Origin: Neomegalonema perideroedes DSM 15528
GTDB lineage: Bacteria; Pseudomonadota; Alphaproteobacteria; Rhodobacterales; Rhodobacteraceae
Assembly: GCF_000374145.1 (NCBI RefSeq)
Contig: NZ_KB893654.1
Location: forward strand, 330,221-394,220
Direction of reading: 5' to 3'
DNA length: 64,000 bases
In this document: positions 26,385 to 36,245 of the stretch, one piece after another
Layout: each line of letters opens with the position of its first letter
How positions within the stretch are numbered: the first letter of the stretch is position 1
Program-made: the position numbers and the translations under genes
Notes under the pieces: generated by a model
Database searches by the model: none
Told to the model about the DNA's origin: nothing
What the model saw: only the letters and a program-made list of their open reading frames with translations

Positions 26385-27577
26385 ATGGACCTCCCGACAG
26401 CCGCCCCCGAGGCCCAGGCCCATTGGAAGTTATAGCCCCCGAGCCAGCCCGTCACGTCGAGGCATTCCCCGATGAAATGCAGCCCCGGAACCGCCCTGAC
26501 CTCCATGCTCTGGGAATCGAGCGCCCGCACGTCCACGCCGCCCGCCGCGACCTCGGCGATGCGCCAGCCCTCCAGCCCGACGGGCCGCAGGTCAAGGGCG
26601 TGGATCGCCGCTCCGACGCGCCGCAGCTCGGCGTGGGAGGCGTCGGCGAGCGTGCCCCAAGCCTGAGCCTCCTCGGCGAGGAAGGCGGCGAGGCGCTGCG
26701 GCAGGCCCGCCCCGAGCGCCGTGGCGATCTCGCGTTTGGGATGGGCCGTCTTGGCCGCGATGAGTTCGGCCCCGAGATCGCGTCCGGGGGCGAAATCCAC
26801 CGTCAGAGGCTGGCCCTGCCGCCAATAGCTCGAAGCCTGAAGCAGCGCCGGGCCGCTCAGGCCGCGATGGGTGAAGAGCCCCGCCTCGCGAAACACCGGA
26901 GAGCCGGGAGTCCGGGCCGTCACCTCCGTCGAGACTCCCGCCAGCTTGCCCGAGCGCGCCTTGAGATCCTCGTCGAAGAGGAAGGGCGTCAGAGCCGGAC
27001 GCGGCCGCACCACCGGAATCCCGAAGCGCTCGGCCAGCTCATAGGCGAAGCCCGTCGCGCCGATCTTGGGGATCGAAGGCCCGCCCGTCGCGACGATCAG
27101 CCGGGGCGCGCGCCAATTGCCGCGCGTGGTGAAGACCTCGAAGTCCTCGCCCTTGTTGATGTCCCGGACGCTGGCGCCGGCGACCAGAAGTCCGCCCGAA
27201 GCCGCCAGTTCGTCGAGCAGCATTTCAATGATCTGATTGGCGGACTCGCGGCAGAACAATTGACCGAGGGTCTTTTCATACCATTCGATCTTATGCTTCT
27301 CGACCAGCGCGAGGAAATCGCGGGGCTTATAGCGCGCCAGAGCCGAAACGCAGAATTTCGGATTCTCGGAGACGAAATTCTTCGGCCCCGTATTGACGTT
27401 GGTGAAATTGCAGCGTCCGCCGCCCGAGATGCGGATCTTCTCGCCGATGGTCTCGGCGTGGTCGAGCAGCACGACGTTCTTGCCGCGTTTGCCCGCCTCG
27501 ATGGCCGCCATGAAGCCCGCCGCCCCCGCGCCGAGGACGAGGACGTCGACTTTCTCCGCTTGTCCGGGGGCGTTCAT
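26381..27577 (-). CDS. HI0933/BaiN-family FAD-dependent oxidoreductase
   Basis: This 398-residue flavoprotein has an N-terminal dinucleotide-binding motif [19 protein letters not shown] and the family hallmark [14 protein letters not shown] near residue 50. A second FAD motif region is [16 protein letters not shown], and the C-terminus reads [23 protein letters not shown]. The family is widespread (YhiN, BaiN); physiological substrates are mostly unknown. It overlaps accA and arfB by ATGA on each side, so translation is coupled. Confidence 0.92.
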   Translation of the reverse strand: MNAPGQAEKVDVLVLGAGAAGFMAAIEAGKRGKNVVLLDHAETIGEKIRISGGGRCNFTNVNTGPKNFVSENPKFCVSALARYKPRDFLALVEKHKIEWYEKTLGQLFCRESANQIIEMLLDELAASGGLLVAGASVRDINKGEDFEVFTTRGNWRAPRLIVATGGPSIPKIGATGFAYELAERFGIPVVRPRPALTPFLFDEDLKARSGKLAGVSTEVTARTPGSPVFREAGLFTHRGLSGPALLQASSYWRQGQPLTVDFAPGRDLGAELIAAKTAHPKREIATALGAGLPQRLAAFLAEEAQAWGTLADASHAELRRVGAAIHALDLRPVGLEGWRIAEVAAGGVDVRALDSQSMEVRAVPGLHFIGECLDVTGWLGGYNFQWAWASGAAVGRSI

Positions 27578-28533
27578 TCCAGACCCCTCGCGCCCATGGC
27601 GAGGAATTTCTCGCGACGTTGCTGACGAAGGGCGCCGCGCTCGAAGCCTCTGAAGCGCGCCAGCCCTTCGTCGATGGCCGCCCCGACCGCCGCCACGGCG
27701 GCGGCTTTGTCGCGATGGGCGCCGCCGAGGGGCTCCGGGGCGACGGCGTCGATCACCCCGAGCTTATAGAGATCCTGCGCCGTGATCCGCAGGGCGGCGG
27801 CGGCTTCCTGAGCCTTGGCGGAATCCTTCCAGAGGATCGAGGCGCAGCCCTCCGGCGAGATCACCGAATAAATGGAATGCTCCAGCATGACGACGTGATT
27901 GGCCGCCGCGAAGGCCACGGCTCCGCCTGAGCCGCCTTCGCCGATGACCGTCGCGATCAGCGGCACGCCGATCTCCAAGCATTTTTCGGTCGAACGGGCG
28001 ATGGCTTCGGCTTGGCCGCGCTCTTCGGCGCCCTTGCCGGGATAGGCGCCGGGGGTGTCGATGAAGGTGATCACGGGCAGGCCGAAGCGGTCGGCCATCT
28101 CCATGAGCCGCACCGCCTTGCGATAGCCTTCCGGGCGGGCCATGCCGAAATTGCGATGCAGGCGGGTTTGCGTGTCCGAGCCCTTTTCCTGACCCAGCAC
28201 CATGACCGGGCGGCCGCGGAAGCGCCCGAGCCCGCTGATGATCGCGGCGTCCTCTCCGAAGACGCGGTCTCCGGCGAGGGGCGTGAACTCCTCGATCAGG
28301 CCCTCGACGTAATCCAGCGTATGGGGGCGGCCCGGATGGCGCGCCACCTGGGTTTTGCCCCAGGGGCTCAGCTTGGCGTAGATCTCGGCGAGGTGGGTCT
28401 TGGCCTTCTGCTCAAGCTGAGCCACCTCGTCGGCGATGTTCATCGCGGGATCCTGCCGCGCGAGGGCGCGCAGCTCCTCCGCTTTGCCCTCCAGTTCGGC
28501 GAGGCCTTTTTCAAAATCGAGATAGGTCAGCAT
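27574..28533 (-). CDS. accA: Acetyl-CoA carboxylase carboxyltransferase subunit alpha
   Basis: AccA transfers the carboxyl group from biotin to acetyl-CoA in the first step of fatty-acid synthesis. The 319-residue protein starts [20 protein letters not shown], with [19 protein letters not shown] and [20 protein letters not shown], and the oxyanion-hole glycines in [13 protein letters not shown]. The frame stays open far upstream to 29700, but that extension is antisense to the histidine kinase gene. ATG 28533 follows AGAGGA with an 11-nt gap and gives the standard length. First gene of a coupled operon. Confidence 0.96.
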   Translation of the reverse strand: MLTYLDFEKGLAELEGKAEELRALARQDPAMNIADEVAQLEQKAKTHLAEIYAKLSPWGKTQVARHPGRPHTLDYVEGLIEEFTPLAGDRVFGEDAAIISGLGRFRGRPVMVLGQEKGSDTQTRLHRNFGMARPEGYRKAVRLMEMADRFGLPVITFIDTPGAYPGKGAEERGQAEAIARSTEKCLEIGVPLIATVIGEGGSGGAVAFAAANHVVMLEHSIYSVISPEGCASILWKDSAKAQEAAAALRITAQDLYKLGVIDAVAPEPLGGAHRDKAAAVAAVGAAIDEGLARFRGFERGALRQQRREKFLAMGARGLE

Positions 28534-28740
28534 GTCCTGAACGTTTCCTCTGTCGGTCGGGGCGGAATATGGCGGCTCCGGCGGGGGAAGGAAAGGGCGC
28601 AGAAGGGGCCCGCCCTGTCGAGATTCGCCTTTTCGGCGCGGTTTGGCGCCGCCCTTGCTGGAGAAGACGGAGAATCCGGCTCGCGGAGGGCGTCCGCCCT
28701 CGGCTCCGTCGGAGCGGAAGATCCAGATTGAGAGCCCGAC

Positions 28741-30525
28741 ATGTCGCAGCAAGCGCCTCCCTTCGCCGAGACTCTGGACCCCTCGCCGGCCCTCTGGGTC
28801 TGGGACGGCGCGCGACGGCGCATTCTGGCCGCCAATCGCCGGGGGCTGGAGGTCTGGGGCGAGGAGGCGGTGCCCGATCTCGCCGAGCGCGACTTCGCGC
28901 CGCAAAGCGCCGCCACCCGCATGCATGAGGAATTGGAGCGCCGGGCGCGCGCGCTTGCGGAATCGGGCGGCGAGGGGCGGGCCTCCCTGCGGGCGTCTTT
29001 TTCGCCGCATGGGCGTCCCGTCGTGCTGGATTGCGTCGGACGGCTGGTCGAAAGCGGGACGGGGCGGCGTCTGCTGCATGTCGAGGCGCGGCCCGCCCGC
29101 AGCCATGACGCCGGACTCGAGCGCGCCGCCGCCGGATTCGCCGAGGCGCCTTTGGCTCTGGTCCTCTTCGGCGAGAACGGCGAGGCTCTCATTCAGAATT
29201 TCGAAGCCGAAAGGCTCTTCGGCCCGCTCTCGGCGGAGGAGCCTTACGGGCTCGGGCGGATTCTGCGCAGCGAGGAGGGGCCGGGGGCTCTGATGCGCGG
29301 CGCCTTCCTCGACGGCGCTTATAGCGCGGCGCTTGCGGTCTCCACCCATGACGGCGCGCGGCGCATGCGGGTCTCGGCGCGGCGCGTCGAGGATCCGGCG
29401 GGCTTCGCGGCGGTGCTGGCGGGCTTCTCCGAGATTCCCGACCGGCGTCTTGAATCGGTCTTCGCGGCGGCCCCGGTCCCGACCGATCTGCGCGCGACCT
29501 TCGGGGCCTTCGCCGCGGCGCTGGACCAAAACGGCCGCGTGCAGGACATGCCGCCCGTCGCCGCCGAGATCTTCGGGCGCAAGCCCGAGGAGCTGCGCGG
29601 CCAGACCATGGAGGGCCTCCTCGACGCCGAGGGCGCCGAAGCGCTGATCCATCATGCGATCACGGCGGCGCCGGCCCTGTTCGAGGGCGCGGCTCTGCAT
29701 TCGGGCCGCCGCTTATTGCTGGCGCTCGGCCCCCGCGAGCCTCTGCGCGAGACGCGGGCGCTGAACATCCTGCCTTTGCCCGGCCCGGCCCGCACGGCCT
29801 CCGTCTCCGAATCGGCTCTGGCGCGGCTCGGGGCGGTGGAGGCTCTGAGCCATGGCCTGCGCGATCCGCTGAATCTGCTGATGGGGCGTCTTGAGCTGCT
29901 GCGGCTGCAAACCCGCGAAGGCGGCGGGACGCCCGAAGAGGACGCTTCCGCCCTCGCGGCGGCCTCTGAGGGCGCTCAGGCCATGGCGAAGCTGCTGGAT
30001 CAGGTGCTGGACTGGCGCAATCTGGAGCAGGGCGAGCTGCGGCTCGATGCGCGCCCGACGGATCTCGCGGTTCTGGTGCGCCGTCTCGCGGCGGAGAGCC
30101 AGCCTGCGGCGGCGCGCCGGGGGGTGGGGCTGGTGGCTGCGGTGGATCCCGATCTGCCCTTCGTGCTGACCGATCCCAACGTGCTGAGCCGGGCGCTGGA
30201 GCTTCTGCTCGGCGAGGCCCTGCGCCTGACGCCTCCGGGCGGCTCGACGCGGATCGGCGTCTGGCGCGACATGGAGGGCGGGGCGCGTCTGGAGGTGATG
30301 GACACCGGTCCCGGCTACGCCCCCGAGGAGATCGCCGAAAGCGCCCGTCCCTTCGGCCTGCCGACGCCCGTCGCGGGGGGCGGCTTCGGCGGAGAGGGCA
30401 TGAGTCTGGCTTTGGCGCGGCGTCTGGCCGAGGCCTGCGGGGCGAAATTCGTGCTGACCAGCGAAAAGGGCGTCGGCGCGGTGGCGAGCCTCGTCTTTCC
30501 GCCCGTCCGCCGCCCGCCCGCCTGA
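28741..30525 (+). CDS. PAS-domain histidine kinase with a degenerate ATP-binding N box
   Basis: This 594-residue protein has no clear membrane segment and is probably cytoplasmic. PAS-like modules can be seen at about residues 13-110, 130-230 and 258-330 ([19 protein letters not shown]). The H box [18 protein letters not shown] carries the phospho-acceptor His near residue 372. The HATPase part keeps G1 (DTGPGY) and a G2-like [15 protein letters not shown], but the N box reads [17 protein letters not shown], without the usual Asn residues. No response regulator is adjacent. It diverges from accA and converges on an ABC exporter gene across a terminator. Confidence 0.85.
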   Translation: MSQQAPPFAETLDPSPALWVWDGARRRILAANRRGLEVWGEEAVPDLAERDFAPQSAATRMHEELERRARALAESGGEGRASLRASFSPHGRPVVLDCVGRLVESGTGRRLLHVEARPARSHDAGLERAAAGFAEAPLALVLFGENGEALIQNFEAERLFGPLSAEEPYGLGRILRSEEGPGALMRGAFLDGAYSAALAVSTHDGARRMRVSARRVEDPAGFAAVLAGFSEIPDRRLESVFAAAPVPTDLRATFGAFAAALDQNGRVQDMPPVAAEIFGRKPEELRGQTMEGLLDAEGAEALIHHAITAAPALFEGAALHSGRRLLLALGPREPLRETRALNILPLPGPARTASVSESALARLGAVEALSHGLRDPLNLLMGRLELLRLQTREGGGTPEEDASALAAASEGAQAMAKLLDQVLDWRNLEQGELRLDARPTDLAVLVRRLAAESQPAAARRGVGLVAAVDPDLPFVLTDPNVLSRALELLLGEALRLTPPGGSTRIGVWRDMEGGARLEVMDTGPGYAPEEIAESARPFGLPTPVAGGGFGGEGMSLALARRLAEACGAKFVLTSEKGVGAVASLVFPPVRRPPA

Positions 30526-30535
30526 GGACTAAAAG

Positions 30536-30570
30536 CGAAGCGCCGCCCGAGGGGATCGGGCGGCGCTTTT
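30536..30570. terminator. Bidirectional terminator between the kinase and ABC exporter genes
   Basis: A 13-bp perfect stem (aagcgccgcccga with tcgggcggcgctt) and a 5-nt loop are flanked by A4 on the left and T4 on the right. It sits 10 bp from either convergent stop and can serve both genes. Confidence 0.88.
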
Positions 30571-30579
30571 ATCATGGGG

Positions 30580-32415
30580 TCAGGAGATGTCGAGGAAGCC
30601 GCCGGACTGGCGCGTCCAGAAGCTGGCGTAGAGCCCGCCCGCGTCGAGAAGCTCCTGATGGGTGCCCTGCTCGATGATGCGGCCATGCTCCAGCACGACG
30701 ATCCGGTCGAGATGGGCGATGGTCGAAAGCCGGTGCGCGATGGCGATGACGGTCTTGCCCGCCATGAGATCCTCCAGCTCCTCCTGAATGGCCGCCTCGA
30801 CCTCGGAATCGAGGGCGCTGGTGGCTTCGTCCAGCACGAGGATCGGCGCGTTCTTGAGCAAGGCCCGCGCGAGGGTCACGCGCTGGCGCTGGCCGCCCGA
30901 GAGCTTCACGCCGCGTTCGCCGACATGGGCCTCATAGCCTGTGCGGCCTTTGGGATCTTCGAGATCCTGAATGAAGCCATGGGCCTGAGCCCGGCGGGCG
31001 GCCTCGATTCCGGCGTCTTCTCCGGCTTCCGGGCGTCCGTAGAGGATGTTGTCCATCACCGAGCGATGCATCAGGGCGTTGTCCTGAGTCACCACCGAGA
31101 TTCCGCCGCGCAAGGATTCCTGCGTCGCCTTGGAGATGTCTTGGCCATCGATCAGGATGCGGCCCGATTCGACGTCGTAGAAGCGCAGCAGCAGATTCAC
31201 GAGCGTCGATTTGCCCGCCCCCGAACGCCCCACCAGACCCACGCGCTCGCCCGGCTTGATGACCAGATCGAGATCCCGCACCCCGCCTTTCTCCGCGCCA
31301 TAGGCGAAGCCGACCTTCTCGAAGCGGATCTCGCCCTTGTCGACATGCAGGGTCTTGGCCTCTTCGGCGTCCTGCAAGGCGATGGGCGCCGCGAAGCTCT
31401 GCATGCCCTCCGAGACCTGTCCGAGATTTTCGAAGATCCCCGAGACCACGAACATGATCCAGAAGCTCATCTGCGTGAGGCGCAAAGTCAGGGCCGCCGC
31501 CGTCGCCAGAGCGCCGAGCGTGGCTTGGTCCTGCGTCCAGAGCCAGAGCGCCAGACCGCAGATGCTCGTCAGGGCGAGGCCGTTCAGCGCCAGAAGCAGC
31601 GCCTCCATCGAGGTGATCAGCCGCATCTGACGCCGGAAGGCGTCGAGGAAGCCCTGCATGCCCTGACGGCCGTATTCGTCTTCGCGTCCGGCGCGGGCGA
31701 AGAGCTTCACGGTCAGGATGTTGGTGTAGGAATCCACCACCCGCCCGGTCATCACGGATTGGGCGTGCGAAACCGTCTCCGAGCTCTGGCGCAGACGCGG
31801 CAGGAAATAGGTCAGAATCGCGACGTAGCAGACCGCCCAGAACAGCAAAGGCGCCGTCAGCCGCCAGTCGGATTCGGCCATGATCAGCGCGCCGCCGATG
31901 AAATAGACGAACATCTGCCAAACGGCGTCTATGCCCTGAAGCAGGCTTTCGCGCAAAGCCCTCGGGGTCTGCATCACCCGATTCGAGAGCCTTCCGGCGA
32001 AGTCGTTCTGGAAGAATCCCAGAGTCTGCCGCAAAAGCCGCCGATGCAGCCGCCAGCGGATCTGGATCGTGAATCCCGACATGAAGCTGAGGTTATACAA
32101 AGCGTTATGCAGGAAGCTGAACAAAGGCCGCAGCACAAGCGCCGTCAGCGCCATGCCGAGCAGCAAAGGGCCGTGATCGGCGAAGAGCCGCTCCGGCCCG
32201 GCCTCGCGGGCGAGGTCGACCAGCTGGCCGACCCAGCGCACCAGAAGAAGATCGATCGCCGCGACCAGAAAGCCCAAAACCGCGAGAACGACCAGCCAGG
32301 GCCAGACCGGCTTGACGAAGCGCGCGTAAAATCCGCGCATCGTCGTCGGCATGGGCTCGTTCTCATAGGGATCGGGCGCGAAGGCGTCGATCAGACGCTC
32401 GAACCATGCGTACAT
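30580..32415 (-). CDS. ABC-type exporter, ATPase-permease fusion
   Basis: This 611-residue half-transporter has six membrane helices in residues 30-330 and a nucleotide-binding domain at 350-600. The latter has Walker A VGRSGAGKSTLVN, signature LSGGQRQRVTLARALL, Walker B ILVLDEATSALD and the H-loop IAHRLST. Such ABCB-type proteins work as homo- or heterodimers and export lipids, drugs or peptides; the substrate cannot be assigned. The N-terminus (FERLIDAFAPDPYENEPMP) matches a common proteobacterial subfamily. It is monocistronic, with terminators on both sides. Confidence 0.92.
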   Translation of the reverse strand: MYAWFERLIDAFAPDPYENEPMPTTMRGFYARFVKPVWPWLVVLAVLGFLVAAIDLLLVRWVGQLVDLAREAGPERLFADHGPLLLGMALTALVLRPLFSFLHNALYNLSFMSGFTIQIRWRLHRRLLRQTLGFFQNDFAGRLSNRVMQTPRALRESLLQGIDAVWQMFVYFIGGALIMAESDWRLTAPLLFWAVCYVAILTYFLPRLRQSSETVSHAQSVMTGRVVDSYTNILTVKLFARAGREDEYGRQGMQGFLDAFRRQMRLITSMEALLLALNGLALTSICGLALWLWTQDQATLGALATAAALTLRLTQMSFWIMFVVSGIFENLGQVSEGMQSFAAPIALQDAEEAKTLHVDKGEIRFEKVGFAYGAEKGGVRDLDLVIKPGERVGLVGRSGAGKSTLVNLLLRFYDVESGRILIDGQDISKATQESLRGGISVVTQDNALMHRSVMDNILYGRPEAGEDAGIEAARRAQAHGFIQDLEDPKGRTGYEAHVGERGVKLSGGQRQRVTLARALLKNAPILVLDEATSALDSEVEAAIQEELEDLMAGKTVIAIAHRLSTIAHLDRIVVLEHGRIIEQGTHQELLDAGGLYASFWTRQSGGFLDIS

Positions 32416-32542
32416 GAGGGAGGACTCGCTTGCGGATCAGCGCCGGGGGCTCGCGCGAAAGGGCGAGGGCCTGCGCCATGCGGAAGCGACGCAACATGAA
32501 CAAATCATGCTCGAAAGGCAAGAGCGAAAGCGCGCGCAGAAG

Positions 32543-32573
32543 AGGGCCGGACGACGCGGAGTCGTCCGGCCCT
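32543..32573. terminator. Terminator-like hairpin after the secretin-N-domain gene
   Basis: A 13-bp perfect stem, agggccggacgac with gtcgtccggccct, closes a 5-nt loop. It lies 33 bp past the stop of the minus-strand gene. T-richness is weak on the minus side (CTTCT) and better on the plus side (GGCTTTTT). Confidence 0.65.
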
Positions 32574-32605
32574 GAAGGCTTTTTGAGGCGGCTCTTCGCC
32601 TGACG

Positions 32606-33706
32606 TCAGTTCATCAGATAATCCGGCGGCGGCAGAGAAGGCGCCGAGGCGCCCGGCGAAAGCGCGCGCTCGTTGGGGCCGGCGGGCATGGCGGCGCCCA
32701 GAGCCCCGCCGAGCATCATGGATTGCAGCATGCTCGCCACCGCCGGGTCGACGCCGCTCGCGGCGGCGGCGGGCGCGGCCGCCGCGGCCTGAGGCGCCGC
32801 CGCCGGGGCGCCCATGTTCTCGACGGCTTCGGGCGGCACGCCGCCGCTCTGCGCGCTGACGGCGCTGCGGTCGAGGGCCATCTCGGCGTTGATCACGCCC
32901 AGCTGCGCGCCATGCGCGGAGGGCGAATCATTCTGGCTGAGCGAGCGCTCGCAATAGGGCGCGCATTGATAATTCTCGCGGGTCGGGCCCTGACGCAGCG
33001 TGACGCGCTTGGCCTCGGGCTCGCGAACGAAGACCTCCCAGCTGGCGATCTCCTCCTCGTTCTCGTCCAGCGCGACGATGTTGGTCGAGCCGACCGAGCG
33101 CGCCGAGACGAACATGGTGCGCTTGGAGAGCACCGTGACGTCGGCCACCGCCGGATTGCCCACGAGGATCGTCGAGGCCTCGCGGTCGAGCCGCACGCGG
33201 CGCGTATGGTCGCCGAGGATCACGAGGCAGCGCTCGCCCTCCAGAAGTCCGCCGCAGGCCGCCGAAGGGGCGTAGCCGAAGGCGTCGTTGTCTTTGGCGT
33301 AGGGCGGCGGCTGAAGCAGCGGCGCGGGAGCCTGATAGACCGGCGCGTAGGCGGAGGGCGCGTAGACCGGCGCGGAGCCCGCATAGGGGTCGTAGACGGG
33401 GCCGGTCGGCAGGCCGCCCGTGATCATGGGGCCGGGATTATAGACCGGACCGGCCGTCAGGGGGCCGGAGGGCTGGCCGTAGAGCGCCACGGGCGAGCCG
33501 TCGCCGGGGCTGTAGACCGGGGAGCTGGCTCGGCCCGCGTCATAGACCGGAGCGCCGCCCAGAACGCCGCCCGTCAAAGAGCCCTGCGCGCTGAATTTCG
33601 CGCTGCCCGGCGCGTCGGCCTGAGCCGCGCCCGCCGCGCAAAACGCCAAAAGGCCGACGATCGCCGCCGTCCGGCGCCCAGCGCGCCTCTCGCCATCCAT
33701 TCGCAT
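32606..33706 (-). CDS. Exported protein with a pilus-secretin N-terminal (CpaC-N) domain
   Basis: This 366-residue protein has a signal peptide (residues 13-31). Residues 45-135 are Pro/Gly/Tyr-rich with six PVY motifs (APVYDAG, SPVYSPG, GPVYNPG and others). A globular domain at ~155-245 contains STILVGNPAVADVTVLS and FVSARSVGSTNIVALDENE. That is the N-terminal domain of RcpA/CpaC pilus secretins, but the secretin pore domain is missing. Cysteines in CGGLLEGERC and CAPYC could form disulfides. The C-terminal 100 residues are Ala/Pro-rich. No Flp-pilus genes are nearby. Probably periplasmic; function unknown. Confidence 0.78.
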   Translation of the reverse strand: MRMDGERRAGRRTAAIVGLLAFCAAGAAQADAPGSAKFSAQGSLTGGVLGGAPVYDAGRASSPVYSPGDGSPVALYGQPSGPLTAGPVYNPGPMITGGLPTGPVYDPYAGSAPVYAPSAYAPVYQAPAPLLQPPPYAKDNDAFGYAPSAACGGLLEGERCLVILGDHTRRVRLDREASTILVGNPAVADVTVLSKRTMFVSARSVGSTNIVALDENEEEIASWEVFVREPEAKRVTLRQGPTRENYQCAPYCERSLSQNDSPSAHGAQLGVINAEMALDRSAVSAQSGGVPPEAVENMGAPAAAPQAAAAAPAAAASGVDPAVASMLQSMMLGGALGAAMPAGPNERALSPGASAPSLPPPDYLMN

Positions 33707-33774
33707 CTCGGCCTCGCGCCTTGTGAAAACTTATGGCGGGAGATTACGAAATGCGGCTTGCCGCAAACTTAAGA

Positions 33775-34554
33775 TCAGGGCGCGATTTTGGAGAAAAGCC
33801 GGTGAAAATTGGCCGTGGTGGCCTCGGCGAAGGCTTCGGGGGTCATGCCGCGCCTCTCCGCGAGGACGCGGGCGGTCTCGGCGACGTAAGCGGGTTCGTT
33901 GCGTTTGCCGCGATGGGGCGGGGGCGCGAGATAAGGCGCGTCGGTCTCGACGAGGACGCGCTCAAGGGGAACCTCGTCGAAGATGCTCCGCAGGGCCTCG
34001 GCGCTTTTGAAGGCCGCCACCCCCGAAAAGGAGAGGCAGGCCCCTATGGCCAGAGTCCGGCGCGCCAGCTCCCGGCCTGAGGAGAAGCAATGCATCACGC
34101 AGGGAAAAGCGCCTTTGGCGTGCTCCTCTTCGAGCAGGGCGGCCACGTCTTCGTCGGCGTCGCGGGCGTGGACGATCAGCGGCAGCCCGGTCTCGCGCGC
34201 CGCCGCGACGTGAGTCCGGAAGAGCCGCGCCTGAAGATCATGCGGCCAGCGGTCGTAATGATAATCGAGCCCCGTCTCGCCGATCCCGACCATGCGGGGA
34301 TGTTCGGCGAAGGCGACCAGATCCGCGAGGCTCGGCTCCTGCGGCTCCTCGCCGACGTTCAGAGGATGCACCCCCACCGCGTAAAACACCGCATCCGAGG
34401 ATTCCGCGATGGCCCGCACGTTGGGCTCCTCCTTCAGCCGGGTGCAGATGGTCACCATCCGCCCGACTCCCGCCGCCTGAGCGCGCCGGATGATCTCGGG
34501 GACTTCGCCTGCGAAGTCGGGGAAATCGAGATGGCAATGGCTGTCCACGAGCAT
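33775..34554 (-). CDS. tatD: TatD-family metal-dependent hydrolase
   Basis: TatD proteins are TIM-barrel metal-dependent nucleases or deoxyribonucleases. The 259-residue protein has the metal motif DSHCHLDFPDF at the start, GIGETGLDYHYD near residue 95, LIVHARDADED near 128, CVMHCFSSG near 150 and VLVETDAPYLAPPPHRGKRN near 200. It ends the dacC-tmk-holB-tatD series. The metG gene that commonly separates holB and tatD in alphaproteobacteria is absent here. Confidence 0.95.
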   Translation of the reverse strand: MLVDSHCHLDFPDFAGEVPEIIRRAQAAGVGRMVTICTRLKEEPNVRAIAESSDAVFYAVGVHPLNVGEEPQEPSLADLVAFAEHPRMVGIGETGLDYHYDRWPHDLQARLFRTHVAAARETGLPLIVHARDADEDVAALLEEEHAKGAFPCVMHCFSSGRELARRTLAIGACLSFSGVAAFKSAEALRSIFDEVPLERVLVETDAPYLAPPPHRGKRNEPAYVAETARVLAERRGMTPEAFAEATTANFHRLFSKIAP

Positions 34555-34578
34555 GGGAGCGGCTCCTCAGGGTCGGAT

Positions 34579-35610
34579 TCAGCCCGGCGTCTGGAGCCGG
34601 GCGGCTTTGGCGGCGGTCTCTTCAAAATCCCGCGCCGCGTCAAGCAGCATGAGGCCGCGGTCGAGATTCAACAGCTTCGCCTCCGCCGCGCGGGCGATCT
34701 GACGCGCCTGAGCCTCGGCCCAGAGCGCCCCGGCGGCGGGCGGCGCGATTCGGGCGGCGAGCGCCGCTTCTCCGGCGGCGGCCTCGGGCCGGAGCGGCGC
34801 GCCATAGGCCGCCGCCCGCGCCAGACGCGCCAGCAGCAAAGCCCAAAGCTCTTCAGGCGCGGCGGCTTCGTCGGGCGCGCGGACGGCGAGGGCCTCCAAA
34901 GCCGAGCGGTCGGCGGGGCGGGGCGCGAGCCGCAGAAGCTCGACGAGCCGCGCGTAAAGCTCCAGCCCGCCCGCCGCCTTGAGCGCCAGAGCCGCCCCCG
35001 CCGAGCCCTCGGCCAGAGCGGCGAGGGCCTCGGCTTCGGCGGGCTGCGGAGATTCGTCTTGAGCCGCGAGGACGGCGGCGATCTGTCCGGCGCCGAGTTC
35101 GTGAAATTCGAGGCGGCGGCAGCGCGAGCGGATGGTGGGCAGCAGCTTGCCCGGCGCATGGGAGACGAGAAAGAAGACCACGCGCGGCGGCGGCTCCTCC
35201 AGCAGCTTGAGCAGGGCGTTGGCGGCGGCGGGATTGAGGTCTTCGGCGGCGTCGATCAGCGCGGCGCGCCATGAGCCCCCCGGCGCGGAGAGCGCCAGAT
35301 CCGCCTTCAGCGCCCGCACGGAATCCACCGGAATGACGCTTTTGCGCTTCTCGGTCTTGTCATCGAGGGGGCGCTCAAGAAACCGCAGGCGGGTTTCGCG
35401 GCCTTCCCGCAGACGCTCCTGCACGGCGGCGAGGCTTTCCTCCGGGCGCCTGAGCAGCCGAGCCGCCGCGAGCCGCGCGAACAAGGCTTTGCCGAGGCCC
35501 TTCGGCCCGGTCAGGAGCCATGCGTGCGGCATCCGCCCGGCGGCCTGCGCCTGTTCAAAGACGGCGCGCGCCGCCTCATGTCCGACGAAAGGCCCCCAAT
35601 CTCCGCTCAT
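34579..35610 (-). CDS. holB: DNA polymerase III delta' subunit
   Basis: Delta' is the stator of the clamp loader that puts the beta clamp on DNA. The 343-residue AAA+-like protein has AWLLTGPKGLGKALFARLAA near residue 30, NALLKLLEEPPPRVVFFLVS near 150, and the SRC motif in TIRSRCRRLEF near 180. The C-terminal collar domain is Ala-rich and poorly conserved. Its ATG overlaps the tmk stop as ATGA. Delta' proteins commonly do not hydrolyse ATP, in keeping with the weak downstream motifs. Confidence 0.93.
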   Translation of the reverse strand: MSGDWGPFVGHEAARAVFEQAQAAGRMPHAWLLTGPKGLGKALFARLAAARLLRRPEESLAAVQERLREGRETRLRFLERPLDDKTEKRKSVIPVDSVRALKADLALSAPGGSWRAALIDAAEDLNPAAANALLKLLEEPPPRVVFFLVSHAPGKLLPTIRSRCRRLEFHELGAGQIAAVLAAQDESPQPAEAEALAALAEGSAGAALALKAAGGLELYARLVELLRLAPRPADRSALEALAVRAPDEAAAPEELWALLLARLARAAAYGAPLRPEAAAGEAALAARIAPPAAGALWAEAQARQIARAAEAKLLNLDRGLMLLDAARDFEETAAKAARLQTPG

Positions 35611-36245
35611 GACGCTTCGACCAGCCGCCGCGCCGCCGCCCAGACCCGTTCGGCGACCTCCTCAGGCGCGCCGCGGGCGTCGATGAGCTTGCGCCGCTCC
35701 GGGGCGGCCATGGCCAGAAGCAGAAAGCGCCGCCGCAGCTCCTCCTGATAGGCGAGGCCGCGGGCTTCGAATCGGTCGGCGCTCCCGCGCCGGGCGGCGC
35801 GGGTCATGGCTTCGGCGGGATCCATGTCGAGAATCAGCGTGAGATCCGGCTCCAGCCCCTTCGAATGCAGCTGATGCAGCGTCTCGATCTCCTCGGAGGA
35901 GAGGCCGGAGGCGCCCTGATAAGCCCGCGTGGAATCCGCGAAGCGATCCGAAAGGACGATCTTGCCCGCCGCGAGCGCCGGGCGGATCTTCTCCGCCGCA
36001 TGGGCTCCGCGCGCCAGACTCATGAGCGCGGCCTCCTCCAGCGGCGTCCAGTCCTGAGCCCCGCCGAGCAGAAGCCCGCGCAGAGCTTCGCCTTTGGGCG
36101 TTCCGCCCGGCTCGCGGGTGGAGAGGACGGATAGGCCCAGCGCCTCCAGCCTTTCGGCCAGAAGCGCGATCTGCGTCGATTTCCCCGCGCCGTCTCCGCC
36201 CTCGAAGGCGATGAAGATCCCGCGCCGTTCTTGCTCGTCCGTCAC
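35607..36245 (-). CDS. tmk: Thymidylate kinase
   Basis: Tmk phosphorylates dTMP to dTDP. The 212-residue protein has the P-loop FEGGDGAGKSTQ near residue 14, TREPGGTPKGEALR near 43, the LSDRFADSTRAYQG motif near 97 and a LID region ARRGSADRFEARG. The start is GTG at 36245, overlapping the dacC stop as GTGA. It lies between the carboxypeptidase and holB genes, the standard alphaproteobacterial order. Confidence 0.96.
   Translation of the reverse strand: MTDEQERRGIFIAFEGGDGAGKSTQIALLAERLEALGLSVLSTREPGGTPKGEALRGLLLGGAQDWTPLEEAALMSLARGAHAAEKIRPALAAGKIVLSDRFADSTRAYQGASGLSSEEIETLHQLHSKGLEPDLTLILDMDPAEAMTRAARRGSADRFEARGLAYQEELRRRFLLLAMAAPERRKLIDARGAPEEVAERVWAAARRLVEAS

Noticed and set aside
28534-29700. 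N-terminal extension of the accA frame
   Set aside because: It is antisense to the histidine kinase, lacks AccA-like sequence, and ATG 28533 gives a standard-length AccA.
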